DNA of 64,000 bases from Iris pallida (Eukaryota > Streptophyta > Magnoliopsida > Asparagales > Iridaceae). A program made the position numbers and the translations under genes. Below, in pieces: positions 1 through 12,190 of this stretch (the stretch's first letter is position 1; each line of letters opens with the position of its first letter). The stretch spans positions 29,038,778 through 29,102,777 of the forward strand of contig JANAVB010015600.1 in assembly GCA_029216955.1 (NCBI GenBank), written 5' to 3'. The notes under the pieces are model-generated. The model did no database searches. It was not told the DNA's origin and saw only the letters and a program-made list of their open reading frames with translations.

Positions 1-566
1 TATCGATACAATACTTCGCTACACTGAACGCACAAGTGGTATTGCATATACCACTCGAAATCGAGTCATTACTCGACATCACATTCCGCATAGGTCCGAC
101 ATCTATTCCTCAATCAACTATCCCGTATGGCGATCCTTCCGATCCCAGCTCTAGCGTTCGCTCAAGTTTGACACGCATTCACTCTAATCGTATCTTGGCG
201 ATCATATCGATCACACCCGCAACATTCGCTTATTCACATCTCAACGCGACATACGGCCAACATAAACGTTCGCCTACTCAACTCGACTTAGCGACTAACT
301 CGACCCGTTACTATCGCATCTGCGATCTTCCAATCCCACTCGTTGCAACTCGTGCAACAATTCACTCTCGATACTTAAGGTCATTGCTCAATCTCGTCCA
401 ACATATCGCTATCCATCCGCATAGCCATACAACACGTATCCTACCATGTCGACTTGTTGTACTGATGCAATGAACGATTCACGACTTGCTGCACTCTGTG
501 CAACCAACAACACATAACCGTTCGCATAGCAATATAATACGCATCGTCTCACATATCGACCTGTTG

Positions 567-797
567 TACTTCGTGCAACTAACAACACATATCTCCTCGC
601 ACTTCGTGCGACTAACAACACATAACTTCTCGTACTTCGTGCGACCAATAACACATAACTTCTTGCACTTCGTACGACGAACAATACGTACATCATTGCA
701 CTTCGTGCAATCAACATCACCATATTCTTTGCACTTCGTGCGACCAACATTCCATAACTCGTTGCACTTCGTGCAACCAACGTTCTCCGATGGCACT
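567..797. repeat. 33-bp minisatellite, 7 units
   Basis: Units begin at 567, 600, 633, 666, 699, 732 and 765, each around a core like cacttcgtgcgaccaac. A degenerate unit lies near 492. The unit is exactly 11 codons, so several frames stay open and give repetitive peptides; I see no reason to call these proteins. It sits inside the minus-strand gypsy-like LTR. Confidence 0.9.
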
Positions 798-974
798 CGG
801 AGATAGCGTGATAGTCACGACATACTAGTGGCAAATATACTCACTTAATATAGACTTACACATATATACCATAAATGCAAATACAAGAAATAAAATATTA
901 AGTAATATCAATATTGAAATCCAAATCTTAATTCTTATATACCGAAATTCATATAAATAAAATACAGTGATATT

Positions 975-1153
<179 letters not shown>

Positions 1154-1785
1154 TAATTTTCCATATACCATAATTACACTTCTATACACATACATATATA
1201 CAAGTATATATATAACCTAGTCAATTCCCATAAAATCCAAAATATTTATTAAAAAATCTTATTTACTATATTATCAATTAAAATACTATTTTAATAGCAA
1301 GCACAATAATATGTATATATGTAACCACCGATTCCAAATTGCTTCTTAAATCACTCAAGTAAAATGCCAATACAATATACCTCTATATGGTCGTCTCTAC
1401 ACGTACTACCCGACTACGAGGGCTTGGACTTGGTCCGGGTCCGGTCCGGACTAGTTCAGTACAACCGGGTCACCTAAAAGTCAATTAATATTAATAATAA
1501 ATAATTAAACTATTTATAACGGTCAGATCACAACTTGGTCTAGTTTTTCTAGTTATGACATCACTATGGCTCGGCCTTCCTTACCAGGGCTAATACACTA
1601 GTCAAAGCACGCCACTGCACTATTCGTGCCATGATTCCTAGTCGTCTTGTACTTCAAAACTCCACCATGGCTAAAGTCACCTACCGTAATAATTAACTAA
1701 ATAATTTTTTTACAAAATTCTAAATTTACCATTTAAATCAGATAAAATAAAAAAATATTTCAAAATTTCGGAGAAGGGAGCTACA

Positions 1786-1822
1786 AATCTACCCACCTTA
1801 AAAATAATTTCGTCCTCGAAAT
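1786..1822 (-). other. Polypurine-tract-like junction of the gypsy-like element
   Basis: On the minus strand this reads tcgaggacgaaattattt, then a purine-rich aaggtggg stretch, then the LTR start TGTAG. The order (gaggacgaaa signature, purine tract, LTR) matches the 3-prime end of many plant Ty3/gypsy internal regions, where plus-strand DNA synthesis is primed. It fixes the minus orientation of the element. Confidence 0.5.
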
Positions 1823-2378
1823 TCTAATCCATAACTATTCCTTAAAAATCAAAGTCTACTATTACCTTAATCTCCTCAAATTAATTTCTCAAAATATTTT
1901 GTGACATTCTTTAGTCATTTCATCACTCCGAATACTTGAGAACTTCTATCCACCTTTGGTCACACTACTCCTCAAAATACAGTCACTAAAGTCTTATGAT
2001 CTTCTAACTAGTTGCTAATAATTTTACCAACAGGTATCTAGGGCTTGTGGCATCTATACTCCCTAATATCTATAAACAACCAAAACTCAATAATCATGCA
2101 ATATTATACTGTAATTTTAGAATTTCTGATGAATCCTAGACAGCACGATCGTTCGTCCCCTCGAAATAAAGATGGACGAGAATCAATGGTACGGGAAGCA
2201 AAGAAGTATAATCGAAAGCAAATATGGAGTTTTCAAGGACGTAGAGAATTTCTAGGAGAATTTTCAAAGCAGAGTGGATTGAGATTTCTAAGGGTTTGGT
2301 CAGTTGCGCAGTTTCGTATCAGTACAGTTACATAACCGATACGACATGCTCTGACCTGCATAGGCCACCAAAAAAACT
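1823..2378. other. Unclassified repeat DNA, no gene seen
   Basis: AT-rich sequence following the gypsy-like polypurine junction. It may be the decayed 3-prime end of that element's internal region. I see no reverse transcriptase, integrase or other coding motif. A short open frame near 2045-2335 has no recognisable domain. Confidence 0.4.
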
Positions 2379-5290
2379 TGTCACGACCCGTACCCGCTTT
2401 TCGGACGCGAGCTCGTGAGCAAGCCAGCTACGTATTGAGTGGACTCCAGCCCGACTCGAGTACGTAAACGCTGTCATGGCTAGGGTAAGCTGCCAAATCA
2501 TGGCAAACGAATCTATATCTCAATCCACAATAAAAATAATAAACATGAATGAACACTATGGGTCGTGGTCTGCAGCCCACTAGCATAAATGTCCGATAAG
2601 ACTCTAAAGGAAATAGCAAGAGTCTAAAACTGAATCAAGAGACAGGATATCTCATAATAAGGTATGAAAGCACGACCGGATAATAAACACGATAACGATA
2701 CCTGAATCCCGCAAGCGTACCATCACATCTATCATCCAGAACCACTAGCTAACTCCATACAATCGCTAAACCTGAAGAGATCATCAGGTCCTCAGGGAAC
2801 ATAGCAAGATACATAAAAGCATGCCTATCTAGCAGTTTATCATACAATAAAGAAAATATAGAAAATAAACAGGAAAAGACTAATCAGTACGAAAATACGA
2901 CTATACACGACTGGAAGAACCACTACGCCTAAACGAACTGCTGGAGAAGAACAAGAGAGCACGATATCACGATTTCAATGGATAACCAATCGAATACTCA
3001 AACCCTCGCCCCTAGTGTGGACTCACAGGTTTGAACAACTACTAGCCCTCGTCCCTAGTGTGGACTCGCAGGCTAGCATCACCCTCGTCCCTAGTGTGGA
3101 CTCGTATGTGTGAACCATATACTACTAACCCTCGTCCCTGGTGTGGACTCGCGGGCTAGCATCACCCTTATCCCTAATGTGAACTCGCAGGTGTGGACAG
3201 ATAACTACTAACCCTCGTCCCTAGTGTGGACTCGCAGGTAAGCTTAACTACTAACCCTCGTCCCTAATATGGACTCGCAGGTTAGCTTAACTACTAACCC
3301 TCGCCCCTAATGTGGACTCGCAGGTTAGCTTAACTACTAACCCTCGTTCCTAATATGGACTCGTAGGTTAGCTTAACTACTAACCCTCGCCCCTAATATG
3401 GGCTCGCAGGTTAGCTTCAAGAATTTTAAGGCAATGAGGTAAAGCAGTTCCGTTATGACTTATTCATCCTATGACACGATGCGACTCAGCCCAAGTACAA
3501 GTGATGACACAACACGAATCAATCACGATACACGAGAAAACCAATCCAATATGAACTACAAAGGTAACTATGAACAAGAACTATATATACGTATATCCAA
3601 TATGAACTACAAAGCTAATTATAAACAAGGCTATATATACACTAGCAGGCATGATATACAAATCACATATAAATAATAAACTAGTAAAACTGTATAATAA
3701 TATAGATATGTATGTAAATAAACTGTAGAGGGAGGCAAGGTATCTTGCCTGGAGGTTGCACGCAGATCCAACAAAAATACAGTCAACTGTCAAGCCATGA
3801 AGTCCAAGTCCTCACAACTGTCTCCGAAAGCTGAAACAGACATTGCCAACATTCTCAGAATAGTTAAATTAGCTAGGATTGCCTATCCTTAAGTCCAATT
3901 TTGGACACAGAGACAAAACAATAATTTTGGGCCAAAATGGTGTCCACCGTTAGACCTACTTTGTACCGAAAAGCGTGCCAGAGTCAACGGTCTCTAAAGT
4001 CATCAAACTATATGTCTACGAATTCTTTTTGATGATACGATCCCAATCGTATGTCCAAAGTTGGATTCCGACAGGCCGTTCACGAAATCGTCCGTTGAGT
4101 CGGACCGTGGGGCCCGCAAAACGGCGATCCAATCAACTGTCTCAGAATAAGACCAAACTTGGCATACATGACCAGAAAATGATACGGTCCTGATGGCGTA
4201 AGTTTCGTCTCGATCTGACGAGTGTGCACAAAGTAATTAGGAAGTTTACACAGAGGCCGATACGGGGAATTTCGACGGATACGCGTCAAATTCGTCGCGC
4301 ACACACGACCAATTTGAATTCCGTCAAAGTCCACACGTCCACGAAGTCGTTATGCACCTTTCGATGCTTTCGGTTCGCGACCACGTCGCCCGGATTTGCG
4401 TGACGCACGTTGGATCGGAGGGATTCAGTTTTGGAAAAACATGATTTTCGGCGTATTTTAAACAGGTTTTACTCGATAGTTGATGGAGTTAATTTAAAAC
4501 TAAAAGAAGGGTTTTTATGTCCTACATGTTGTCAATAATTACCTTCAGATAGATTTCCTAAACAGTTACTGGGTTGCCAAGAATTTATCAGCAAACAGGG
4601 AAAATCGGATTACCTATAAACTGTTTTTGAAACAGTTTTTCCTTGATGTTACCATCGATTTTCGGAATCGATGGGTCGATTCACCTCAAAATTGAGTATG
4701 GTGACTTCGAGAGGGTCAGGTAGGCTCTCTAGGGAAATTCACGAATTCAAAAACGGCCTAGTACATAAGGAGATATTGGGTCGATTAGAGGTGTACCTGG
4801 CTGTGTTGAAGAAACAGAGTATTGCTCTGTTCTGTCAGTCTTGGCGCGGTGCGACAGTGTCGAGGTGGACGACGGCGGCTCGTAGAGGTCCAGGGAGCTC
4901 GCCCAGCCTCGTACGTCGTCTGGGGTGTCGTGGCGCGCGTCTAGGTTTAGGGTTTTCCTCACCCTTCTCTCGATATATATATATATCCGTGCGTTACGAA
5001 GGGGGCATTGCAGTCGCGGGTTGGGAGAACAGGGGTCGGTTTGGACTGGGCTTTTGCCTGGGCTGCTGGGTTTAGTGATTCCTTCTCGGGTTGAAAAGGG
5101 GATAAGCAGGGCTCAGCCTGGTTTTGCTGCTAGAGAGCTCGGGTGCTCCAGTTCCTTGGGGTTGGGCGGTTGCTGTTACTTAAGCGGCTGAGCGGGAATG
5201 CAAGTGTTCGGCTGGGTTTTATTATAGCTGGTGTGGAGGAAAGGCTGGGCCGTCTGGGAATGGGCCTGGACTCAGGGCTTGGGGTTTGCT
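2379..5290 (+). repeat. LTR-like unclassified repeat with TGTCACGACCC start
   Basis: The stretch starts TGTCACGACCCGTACCC, a typical 5-prime LTR end of plant Ty3/gypsy elements, and holds a 43-bp minisatellite followed by long non-coding sequence with a TATA-like tatatatatat near 4975. I cannot find the matching 3-prime end, a TSD or a partner LTR, so this could be a solo LTR, a fragment or another repeat. The open frames at 4671-5191 show no recognised domain, and I do not call them genes. Confidence 0.3.
3001..3415. repeat. 43-bp minisatellite, about 10 units
   Basis: Tandem units share the core ccctagtgtggactcgcagg. The later units (from about 3190) are regular 43-mers joined by ttagcttaactacta; the first five are more diverged and vary in spacing. 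It lies in the unclassified LTR-like stretch. No coding role is indicated. Confidence 0.9.
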
Positions 5291-5361
5291 TCTAGTATTT
5301 CTATTTATTATTAGCTTTTATCAATATCTATATATACATCTATCCACATATATATAAATAC

Positions 5362-5443
<82 letters not shown>

Positions 5444-5499
5444 GTATACACATATATTCCTATGTATATATATGTACATTTATATACGTATAATGATAT
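5291..5499. repeat. (AT)n microsatellite and flanks
   Basis: A pure TA run at about 5364-5441 with AT-rich flanks separates the unclassified repeat from the second LTR fragment. Homology to the first LTR copy stops at about 5500, next to this run. Nothing coding is seen. Confidence 0.9.
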
Positions 5500-5611
5500 A
5501 CACACATATACCATAAATGCAAATACAAGAAATAAAATATTAAGTAATATCAATATTGAAATCCAAATCTTAATTCTTATATACCGAAATTCATATAGAT
5601 AAAATACAGTG

Positions 5612-5667
<56 letters not shown>

Positions 5668-6297
5668 TAATTTTCCATATACCATAATTACACTTCTATA
5701 CACATACATATATACAAGTATATATATAACCTAGTTAATTCCCATAAAATCCAAAATATTTATTAAAGAATCTTATTTACTATATTATCAATTAAAATAC
5801 TATTTTAATAGCAAGCACAATAATATGTATATATAACCACCGATTCCAAATTGCTTCTTAAATTACTCAAGTAAAATGCCAATACAACATACCTCTATAT
5901 GGTCGTCTCTACACGTACTACCCGACTACGAGGGCTTGGACTTGGTCCGGGTCCGGTCCGGACTAGTTCAGTACAACCGGGTCACCTAAAAGTCAATTAA
6001 TATTAATAATAAATAATTAAACTATTTATAACGGTCAGATCACAACTTGGCCTGGTTTTCCTAGTTAGGACATCACTATGGATCGACCTTTCTTACCAGG
6101 GCTAATACACTAGTCAAAACACGCCACTGCACTATCCATGCCATGATTCCTAGTCGTCTTGTACTTTAAAACTACACCATGGCTAAAGTCACCTACCGTA
6201 ATAATTAACTAAATAAATTTTTTACAAAATTCTAAATTTACCATTTAAATCAGATAAAATAAAAAAATATTTCAAAATTCTGGGGAGGGGAGCTACA
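5500..6297 (-). repeat. Ty3/gypsy-like LTR fragment, second copy
   Basis: This is colinear with 857-1785, with scattered substitutions and a much shorter AT run, and it ends at the same agctaca boundary. It would be the 5-prime LTR of a minus-strand element, but homology stops at about 5500 and no primer binding site follows, so the pair does not bound an intact element. It abuts a different LTR at 6298. The right-hand contig starts inside this fragment, at the base matching 5679. Confidence 0.6.
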
Positions 6298-7078
6298 ATC
6301 CGCCCATAGCAAAGGGATACTATGACTTAACAAATATCTGGAGTTATGTGCATAAGCAACCAAAAGTCATAGGAGCCTATAAAGCCATGCACCCACACTA
6401 AGGAAGGCAGAGAGCTTGGGCGCATATAAAGGGCTATGCGCCCAAGGCTGAAGTCATTGTAGGCGCATAAAATGCCATGCGTCCACACACTGTTCTTCTT
6501 CTCCAACCCGAGAAGAAGATCCATGGAACCCATGAACTTCCAAAGTCCATAAATCACTCAAAATAAATCGAAATCTGGGTTTTCAAAGGTCCATTTTGGG
6601 TAAAATTAAATTCTCTACCACATAGAAGAATCAAAACATGAAAATAATAAAGTTTGATAGATCAAAACCCAAGAAAAGCAAGATTTAAGAAAAGTTAGAT
6701 CTACAAGAATTAATCCTCCAAAACCAAAAATGCTAAGTACTAAATAGTCTTAGAAGCTTGTAGGGAAGACAATGGAACAAATAAAATAGAGTTCCTCCAT
6801 GAAGCAAGTTGCACTTGTCTAAGGTAGTAGGAGAGAATTAATGGAGGAAGAATAAGTAAATGAAGAAGTAAAGGAAATAATGAAGAGAGAGAGAGAGTGG
6901 AGTTGATATTTATATCAATCCTCTCCATTTCTAACCAAAACCAAAATAAACCAAGCCAAGCTAAACTAAGTTAAACCAAGACCAAATCAGGCCAAGCCAT
7001 GCTTAGACAAGTCAAAATACGGGTCGAAAATCTGTACACGTATACTAAAAATACGTATAACGAAAAATAGGAGTGACA
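6298..7078 (-). repeat. TGTCACTCC-type gypsy LTR, truncated, minus strand
   Basis: On the minus strand it begins TGTCACTCC at 7078, then a tacgtgtac block, a stretch rich in cttggcttgg words, and a TATA box (gatataaata, 6907-6916). After that comes a leader with the gcaacttg and ggag words found in the LTR at 9129. It is therefore the same LTR family in inverted orientation. It stops at 6298 against another LTR, so the downstream half is missing. The last part carries gcgc-rich imperfect repeats where its relatives hold minisatellites. Confidence 0.65.
6907..6916 (-). promoter_or_regulatory. TATA box of minus-strand LTR
   Basis: Minus-strand gatataaata, placed as in the two related LTRs (tatataaac at 9300, tatatata at 28593), with a pyrimidine-rich leader after it. 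This is the expected LTR promoter element; activity is inferred. Confidence 0.5.
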
Positions 7079-7434
7079 GTCGGCGGCCGCGGAGGGGCGC
7101 GGGATGCGCCGACATGGGCTGGCCACGAGGGGGTCGCACACGGGGTCGCCTAGGTCCTGTAGGGTCGGGCGCCAGTGGGTCAGCGGAGGCGCTGGCCTGC
7201 GGGAAGGTGGAGGGTTGGTGGGGGTTTAGAGTGAGAGGGGAGGTGTTGTTGATTTAGGGAGGAAGAGGAGAAGAGAGAGGATTTCTTTTATGGTGATGGG
7301 GAGATGGTTTCCTTCTGGCTTTAGAAAAACTAGGTGGTGATGGTGTTAGTTAACGCTAAGTGTGGTTGGGAGAGGTGTAGGGAAAGACTTTGAGAACGTG
7401 GGAGAAAAAATAGGGAAAGAGGGAATGGGTCATT

Positions 7435-7449
7435 GGGGGGGGGGGGGGG
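7435..7449. repeat. Poly-G run
   Basis: Fifteen consecutive G here and thirteen at the matching place in the right contig (34814-34826). The length difference is most simply a sequencing error. Confidence 0.9.
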
Positions 7450-8182
7450 TTGGGTGAATGTTTGTTTTTTTATTATTAGAAAAGGGGTTTGGGTTTAGGA
7501 AAAAGATTGGGTTGGGTTTTACACAAAAATATGTAGATCTGCATAATAAGATGCTTGATCTATTCTGTTTTAATATATTATGAAATCATAGTACGTGTAA
7601 CATTTGGACCTGGATCTATTTGATATATACATAATAATATATCTGAGTCATTCACCTTCAACATAAGCTATGTTTAAATATATCAGTTCAAATTCTTTGA
7701 TCTGTTAACTATGATAGTTTGTCGCATGGACCTATCAACTTATGAGTATCAAAGTTGTTCCACAGATGAAACCTTATACTGGATCTTAGTAATCTTTAGT
7801 ACTTTTATATCCGAAAACATGTCATATAATGTTAAAAACACTTATATTCTATGAAACCAATAGTAGTCCATTCCTTTATGAATTTTTTGTTTGACTAAGC
7901 CAGATGTTTGGGTTACTACTAAATCATACTCTGTGTCATGAAAATCAAAATGTATGATTCCACTAATTCCTAATATAAATCCTAGGATAGTAAGCCAAAA
8001 CTCATCTGACTCTATCACCTCTTAGAGTAAGACACAGTAACTTTCAGCCTTGGCTCTAAAGATTTATCTTTCCTAGCCATGTTTGCAAAAATGACAGTCT
8101 AAAGTATTAGAATAATAGTTTAAGTAATTTTGCTAATCAACCTTAAGAAATCTTTAGTTTATCAAGTGTTGATTAATTTGGG

Positions 8183-8250
8183 TTAGCTGTAGGGGCTGGT
8201 TCCTAATTAGCGGAGGTCCACAAGAGGACGATTAAGTACCGTGTCACTTA
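8183..8250. other. Conserved non-coding block shared with Sirevirus leader
   Basis: Contains ttagctgtagg, gcggaggt and ttaagtaccg in the order and approximate spacing of 20851-20912 inside the Sirevirus, in otherwise unrelated flanks. It may be a remnant of a related element's non-coding region. Function unknown. Confidence 0.55.
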
Positions 8251-9299
8251 GGACTAGTTACATCCGGTTGACAGAAGGACCATTTCTGCTTGTACCCAAA
8301 AAGAATCACAACTTTTAAAGCTTTAGATTTAATAGAATTTACAATTTCACTAACTATTTTCTTGTGCCTAAATTGTTTGAATGAATCAAATGAATTATAA
8401 TGCCAAAGATTATATGCAAACAATGCTTGCCAAACATAATCTAAATATTGTGACAGAACAATATTGTGGTTTCTTTGTCTGAGTAGAAAATTCTAATATA
8501 GTGACACTATGGTCATTTAGATTTCAAACATATAAATCGATCAAAGTATTGGTATGTAAACAATGTATATTCCTTCATAGTATTGTTTTACATAGGAAAT
8601 GTGATTGTGCAAGAAACGTAAATTATATGTTCAAACAATAAGATATTCACTTAATCAACAAATATATGAACCAATTGAATATTTAAAACAAAATATTTTC
8701 TTAACATGTAGATATTCACAAAGAAAGTATTCTTTTGGTTAGAACAGAATGTACTAAATACATAATATAAAGACTTGTTAATTAGACAGAATATAAAAGG
8801 TAGAACATGAAATTTCTGTTTATGACTGATTAAAGTCATATTTGTAGGCTACAACTGTACATATTTTGTGTGCAAATAGTGCACAAAGGAAGTTGATTTG
8901 TCTTTGACATACACAATAACAAAAAAAAAATCTAATTTACTATTCCAGATACAAGCAATTACTAATATGATAATCACATGCATGTGTACATCAAACATGT
9001 AGTATTCAAGGATATTGTAAGTATTCACTTATACGTAAACATGTAGTACATCAAACATGTAGTCTGTTCCTCTCCCTCAGTGAGTCAACAAGTGTTTACA
9101 TATAAGTGTTTTAAATTAATGCATGTTGTGTCACTCCCGTCTTCCGTTATACGTACTTTCAGAATACGTGTACGAAATTTTGACATTTGTCAGGTGACCC
9201 ATGCTTTGACTTGTCTTGCTTAACTTTGTCTTGGTTTAGTTTTAGTTTGGTTCACTTTGGCTTGGCTTGACTTGGTTGGTTTGAGATGAGAAGGATTGG

Positions 9300-9308
9300 T
9301 ATATAAAC
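9300..9308 (+). promoter_or_regulatory. TATA box of plus-strand LTR
   Basis: tatataaac, followed by a pyrimidine-rich leader, in the same relative place as in the related LTRs. Confidence 0.5.
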
Positions 9309-9699
9309 CAACTTCTCTTTCTATCCTCCATTATTATCATTTACTTCTCCACCTTCTTCTTCTTCTTGTTCTTCTTGTTCTTCTTTATTTCCTCCTCCGA
9401 CCAACCAAAGGCAACTGCAACTTGCTCCATGGAGAACATTTTAGATCTCTATTTTTTTTATTGTTCTATTCACTTCCTTGTGTGATTCTAAGCATCTTTA
9501 GAACTTGGGATTTTTTAGTTTTGATGGATATATTTTTGTAGATCTAAGTTTTAAACTTTCTTTTTTGGTTTTGATCTATAAAAACTTGGTATTTCCGAAA
9601 AATAATAGTTCCATGTTGTGAAAAATTCAATTCTACCCAATTTTGGCTTTTGAACCCCTTGATTTTGATTTATTTTGAAAAAGTTATGGCATTTCTTGT

Positions 9700-10140
9700 G
9701 TTCACGGGTCCCCGCACATCTTCGGTGCTGCCGGGACGATGAACAGTGCCGTATGCCCGCGTGCCATGCATCCGCGTCCTGTGTGCCGTGCATACACGTG
9801 CCGTGCGCCTATACGATTCATTTGCCGAGCCCGTGCATCGTGGATCCGGGCCCCGCGTGCCGTGCATCCGCGCGCTGCGCGTTTCGTTTGCCGTGCGTCT
9901 ACGCTAATCGTTTGTCGCACGCTTGCGTGTTGTGCATTCGCGTGCTGTACATTTTGTGCACCACGTGCTTGCGCGATTCGTTTGTCATGTGCCCGCTTGC
10001 CGTGCATCCGCTCTCCGTACGCTGTGCATTCGCGCGCTGCACGTTTCGCACATCGCGTGCCTGCATGATTCGTTTGTTGTGTGCCGCGCGCCGTACATCC
10101 GCACCCCGTACGCCGTGGCCAGTTTGGTTCGCTCGTGCGT
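9700..10140. repeat. GC-rich minisatellite in LTR
   Basis: Imperfect repeats of words such as gtgccgtgcatccgcg and gattcgtttgc fill this stretch, which is much richer in GC than the AT-rich sequence around it. The preceding gggacgatgaacagtgccg and the following catgaaagttatagatctt also flank the quite different 38-bp array in the LTR at 28267. Long frames across it on both strands are repeat artefacts. Confidence 0.8.
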
Positions 10141-11729
10141 GCGAATGACTGTTTTTGCCTGTTTAAACTATTTTGTAGCTAAAATCTTGTAAAACTTAAA
10201 ACATGAAAGTTATAGATCTTCGTCTTGGCTTCAAGAATCTTTTATCTCATCTTAACTAGAGTTCATATGCGACTGATAATTTCAATTACTCATGGATGTC
10301 CTTAGTCTTCTTTGCATTTTTTTCTTTTTGTACTTGGCCTAAATTACGACGATCCGACTTGACCACTTGATAAACTTGAACTTGAACTTGAACATGACAA
10401 CATGATCCCATCATGATAATCTTGATAGTGGTCTATTAAGGCACACTCTTGACAAGTACTCTTGACATGACAAGTAAACCTGACATGGTATGTGAAACCT
10501 TGATTACTGTTGCGACAGCTATTCCTGTCTTAAAAGTGTAACCCTTGTCTTGACTCTGTGGTTGATTTTCCTTGATTATGATTGTACAAGATAACTGTCG
10601 TATTTTGCATCATGTCTAGGACATGGATTCTTCGTTACCACGGTCAGGGATTCATAATGAATCTGACTAGGTTAACGACTAGATTGATAAAGTAGTTCAT
10701 ATAGAGAGATTTTCCAGTTACAGATGATTATGTTATCCCGGCCACACCTGTAGATTTGTAGCATGCCATCGAGTAGGGTGCATTTCCAGCACACTGTCAT
10801 GTGTTGCACTCATTGTAAACTAAAAGTACTCTTAAATCTTGATAAACTCTTGTAACCCCGCATGGATAACCTGGATAGTCTGCAGAACTTGTGACTGCGG
10901 GAACATCTCAACTGCATCTTGTTAGTAACTAGGCATGTGATAACCCTAGTTAGCTAATGATAGCAAGCCGTAGGACTTGATTGGCTGTGCCTGAATGATT
11001 ATCTCATGATTAACATGGGAATTAAATTCCACATCTTGTTTTCTTAATGCAAGCTAGTGTGTTCTTTTATCTCTGTCTTTCATGTTATTTAATTATGTTC
11101 TTTTATCAATTCTTCTATTCATTTTTATCTTGGTTTTAGTTTATAAGTGGAGCCTCCCTTGTGGTACTTGCTCTTCTGGTTCTGACCAGCTGATTTTGTA
11201 TGGCCAGATTTTGGAGTAGCACCCAAGGATCTACCTGCCTTCCAACCATATAGTGAACACTAGACGTAACCGTGGCAGCAAGTGGGTTTCTTATTTTGCT
11301 CTTCCACTCTGTTATAAATTATTCTTTGAGGCATTTAGCCGCCAAGCAAGTGTTAGCTCGTGTTGAAACTTTAATTTTTGTCTGCCTAAGGGCTGTTACA
11401 TGATTGGCAAATCCTAGGATTGATCATGTATGACTTAACTCTTGCTAGTCTTCGTATTTTGTATGACTAGATTCATGATCATCTGAATATATAATGTTTG
11501 GGATGCCTTACCTTATATATTGGATGATCTAACATCTTATAACATTTATTTGCTTGCTTGAGATTGAGACACTAGGCTTGTTCTTGACCATAAGAGACTG
11601 ATGGCTTGTAGATAAACCCTCATGCATCTAGACAACAGTGACTGTATTGTGAGGTGGGTTGCACTTCAATGTGCGTAGCTGACTGTGTCTGTCCTCCGCT
11701 CTCTAGTATTCTGGTTCTGGGGTGTGACA

Positions 11730-12169
11730 CATTGATTCATGAGATGAAAAATAAAATAAATGTGAAAGCGTACCTGAATCGATTGATTGGCTTGATGGAT
11801 CTTAAAGCATACGTCTCTTTATGGGGTTCGATCTTCCAACCCACTACGACCCTTAACAATAAAGATGAAATCTTTGTTCCTCTCTCTGTTGATGGGGATA
11901 CAGAAGAGAATAGAAAAAACTCTCTCTTTGGTGCCCGTATGAGTTGGGGACCATAACCCTAATGAATACATATATTTATATGTTTTGATATTTCTAATTT
12001 GACTCATCATCAAATTAGATTTATCTTCGGTATCTACACATTATTTCCATGATGATTATACCCTTAAGCCAAATTTTCAAATAAACCACTTTAATTTGGT
12101 TTACTTATTTAGATAGCCCAACACAATTAATTTTACATATGTGGCCCCTAATTATGAATAATTTTAACA
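11730..12169 (-). repeat. Probable 3-prime LTR of decayed Ty1/copia element
   Basis: On the minus strand the LTR starts TGTTAAAATTATTC at 12169, right after the purine tract gtggcccagtggaagat. The other end is uncertain; a TG near 11733 is possible, giving about 440 bp. No second LTR copy was found upstream of the internal region. Confidence 0.5.
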
Positions 12170-12190
12170 ATCTTCCACTGGGCCACATAT
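12170..12190 (-). other. Polypurine tract of decayed copia element
   Basis: Minus-strand gtggcccagtggaagat lies immediately before the LTR start TGTTAAAA. This is the plus-strand priming site expected in a Ty1/copia element. Confidence 0.55.

Larger units (their letters stand above)
7079..9128. other. Spacer between inverted LTRs; no gene recognised
   Basis: Three zones are visible. 7079-7260 is strongly GC-rich with a gcggccgc site. 7261-7560 is purine-rich and carries a run of 15 G at 7435-7449. 7561-9128 is AT-rich and includes, at 8183-8250, a block also found in the Sirevirus leader near 20851. No coding motif or structural RNA is recognised. The origin of the spacer is unknown. Confidence 0.5.
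9129..11729 (+). repeat. Ty3/gypsy-like LTR (solo or orphan), about 2.6 kb
   Basis: It starts TGTCACTCCCGTC and ends GGGGTGTGACA, matching both ends of the 3.1-kb LTRs at 28267 and 60788, with many shared internal words (for example cccttgtggtacttgct near 11155). A TATA box lies at 9300 and a GC-rich minisatellite in the transcribed part. No internal region or partner LTR flanks it, so it looks like a solo LTR. The flanking pentamers (tgttg and cattg) do not match, so a clean TSD is not visible; ectopic recombination or later mutation could explain that. Confidence 0.7.

Noticed and set aside
3001..3415. CRISPR-like array
   Set aside because: The 43-bp units are contiguous diverged repeats with no unique spacers, in plant retroelement DNA.
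4671..5191. A small host gene in the unclassified repeat
   Set aside because: The two overlapping frames have no domain, low-complexity ends and an LTR-like context with a TATA-type run in the middle; not enough to call a gene.
9675..10192. Cys- and Arg-rich frames on both strands in the GC-rich minisatellite
   Set aside because: They overlap in several frames and follow the repeat unit; high GC lowers stop frequency. No start context or domain supports a gene.
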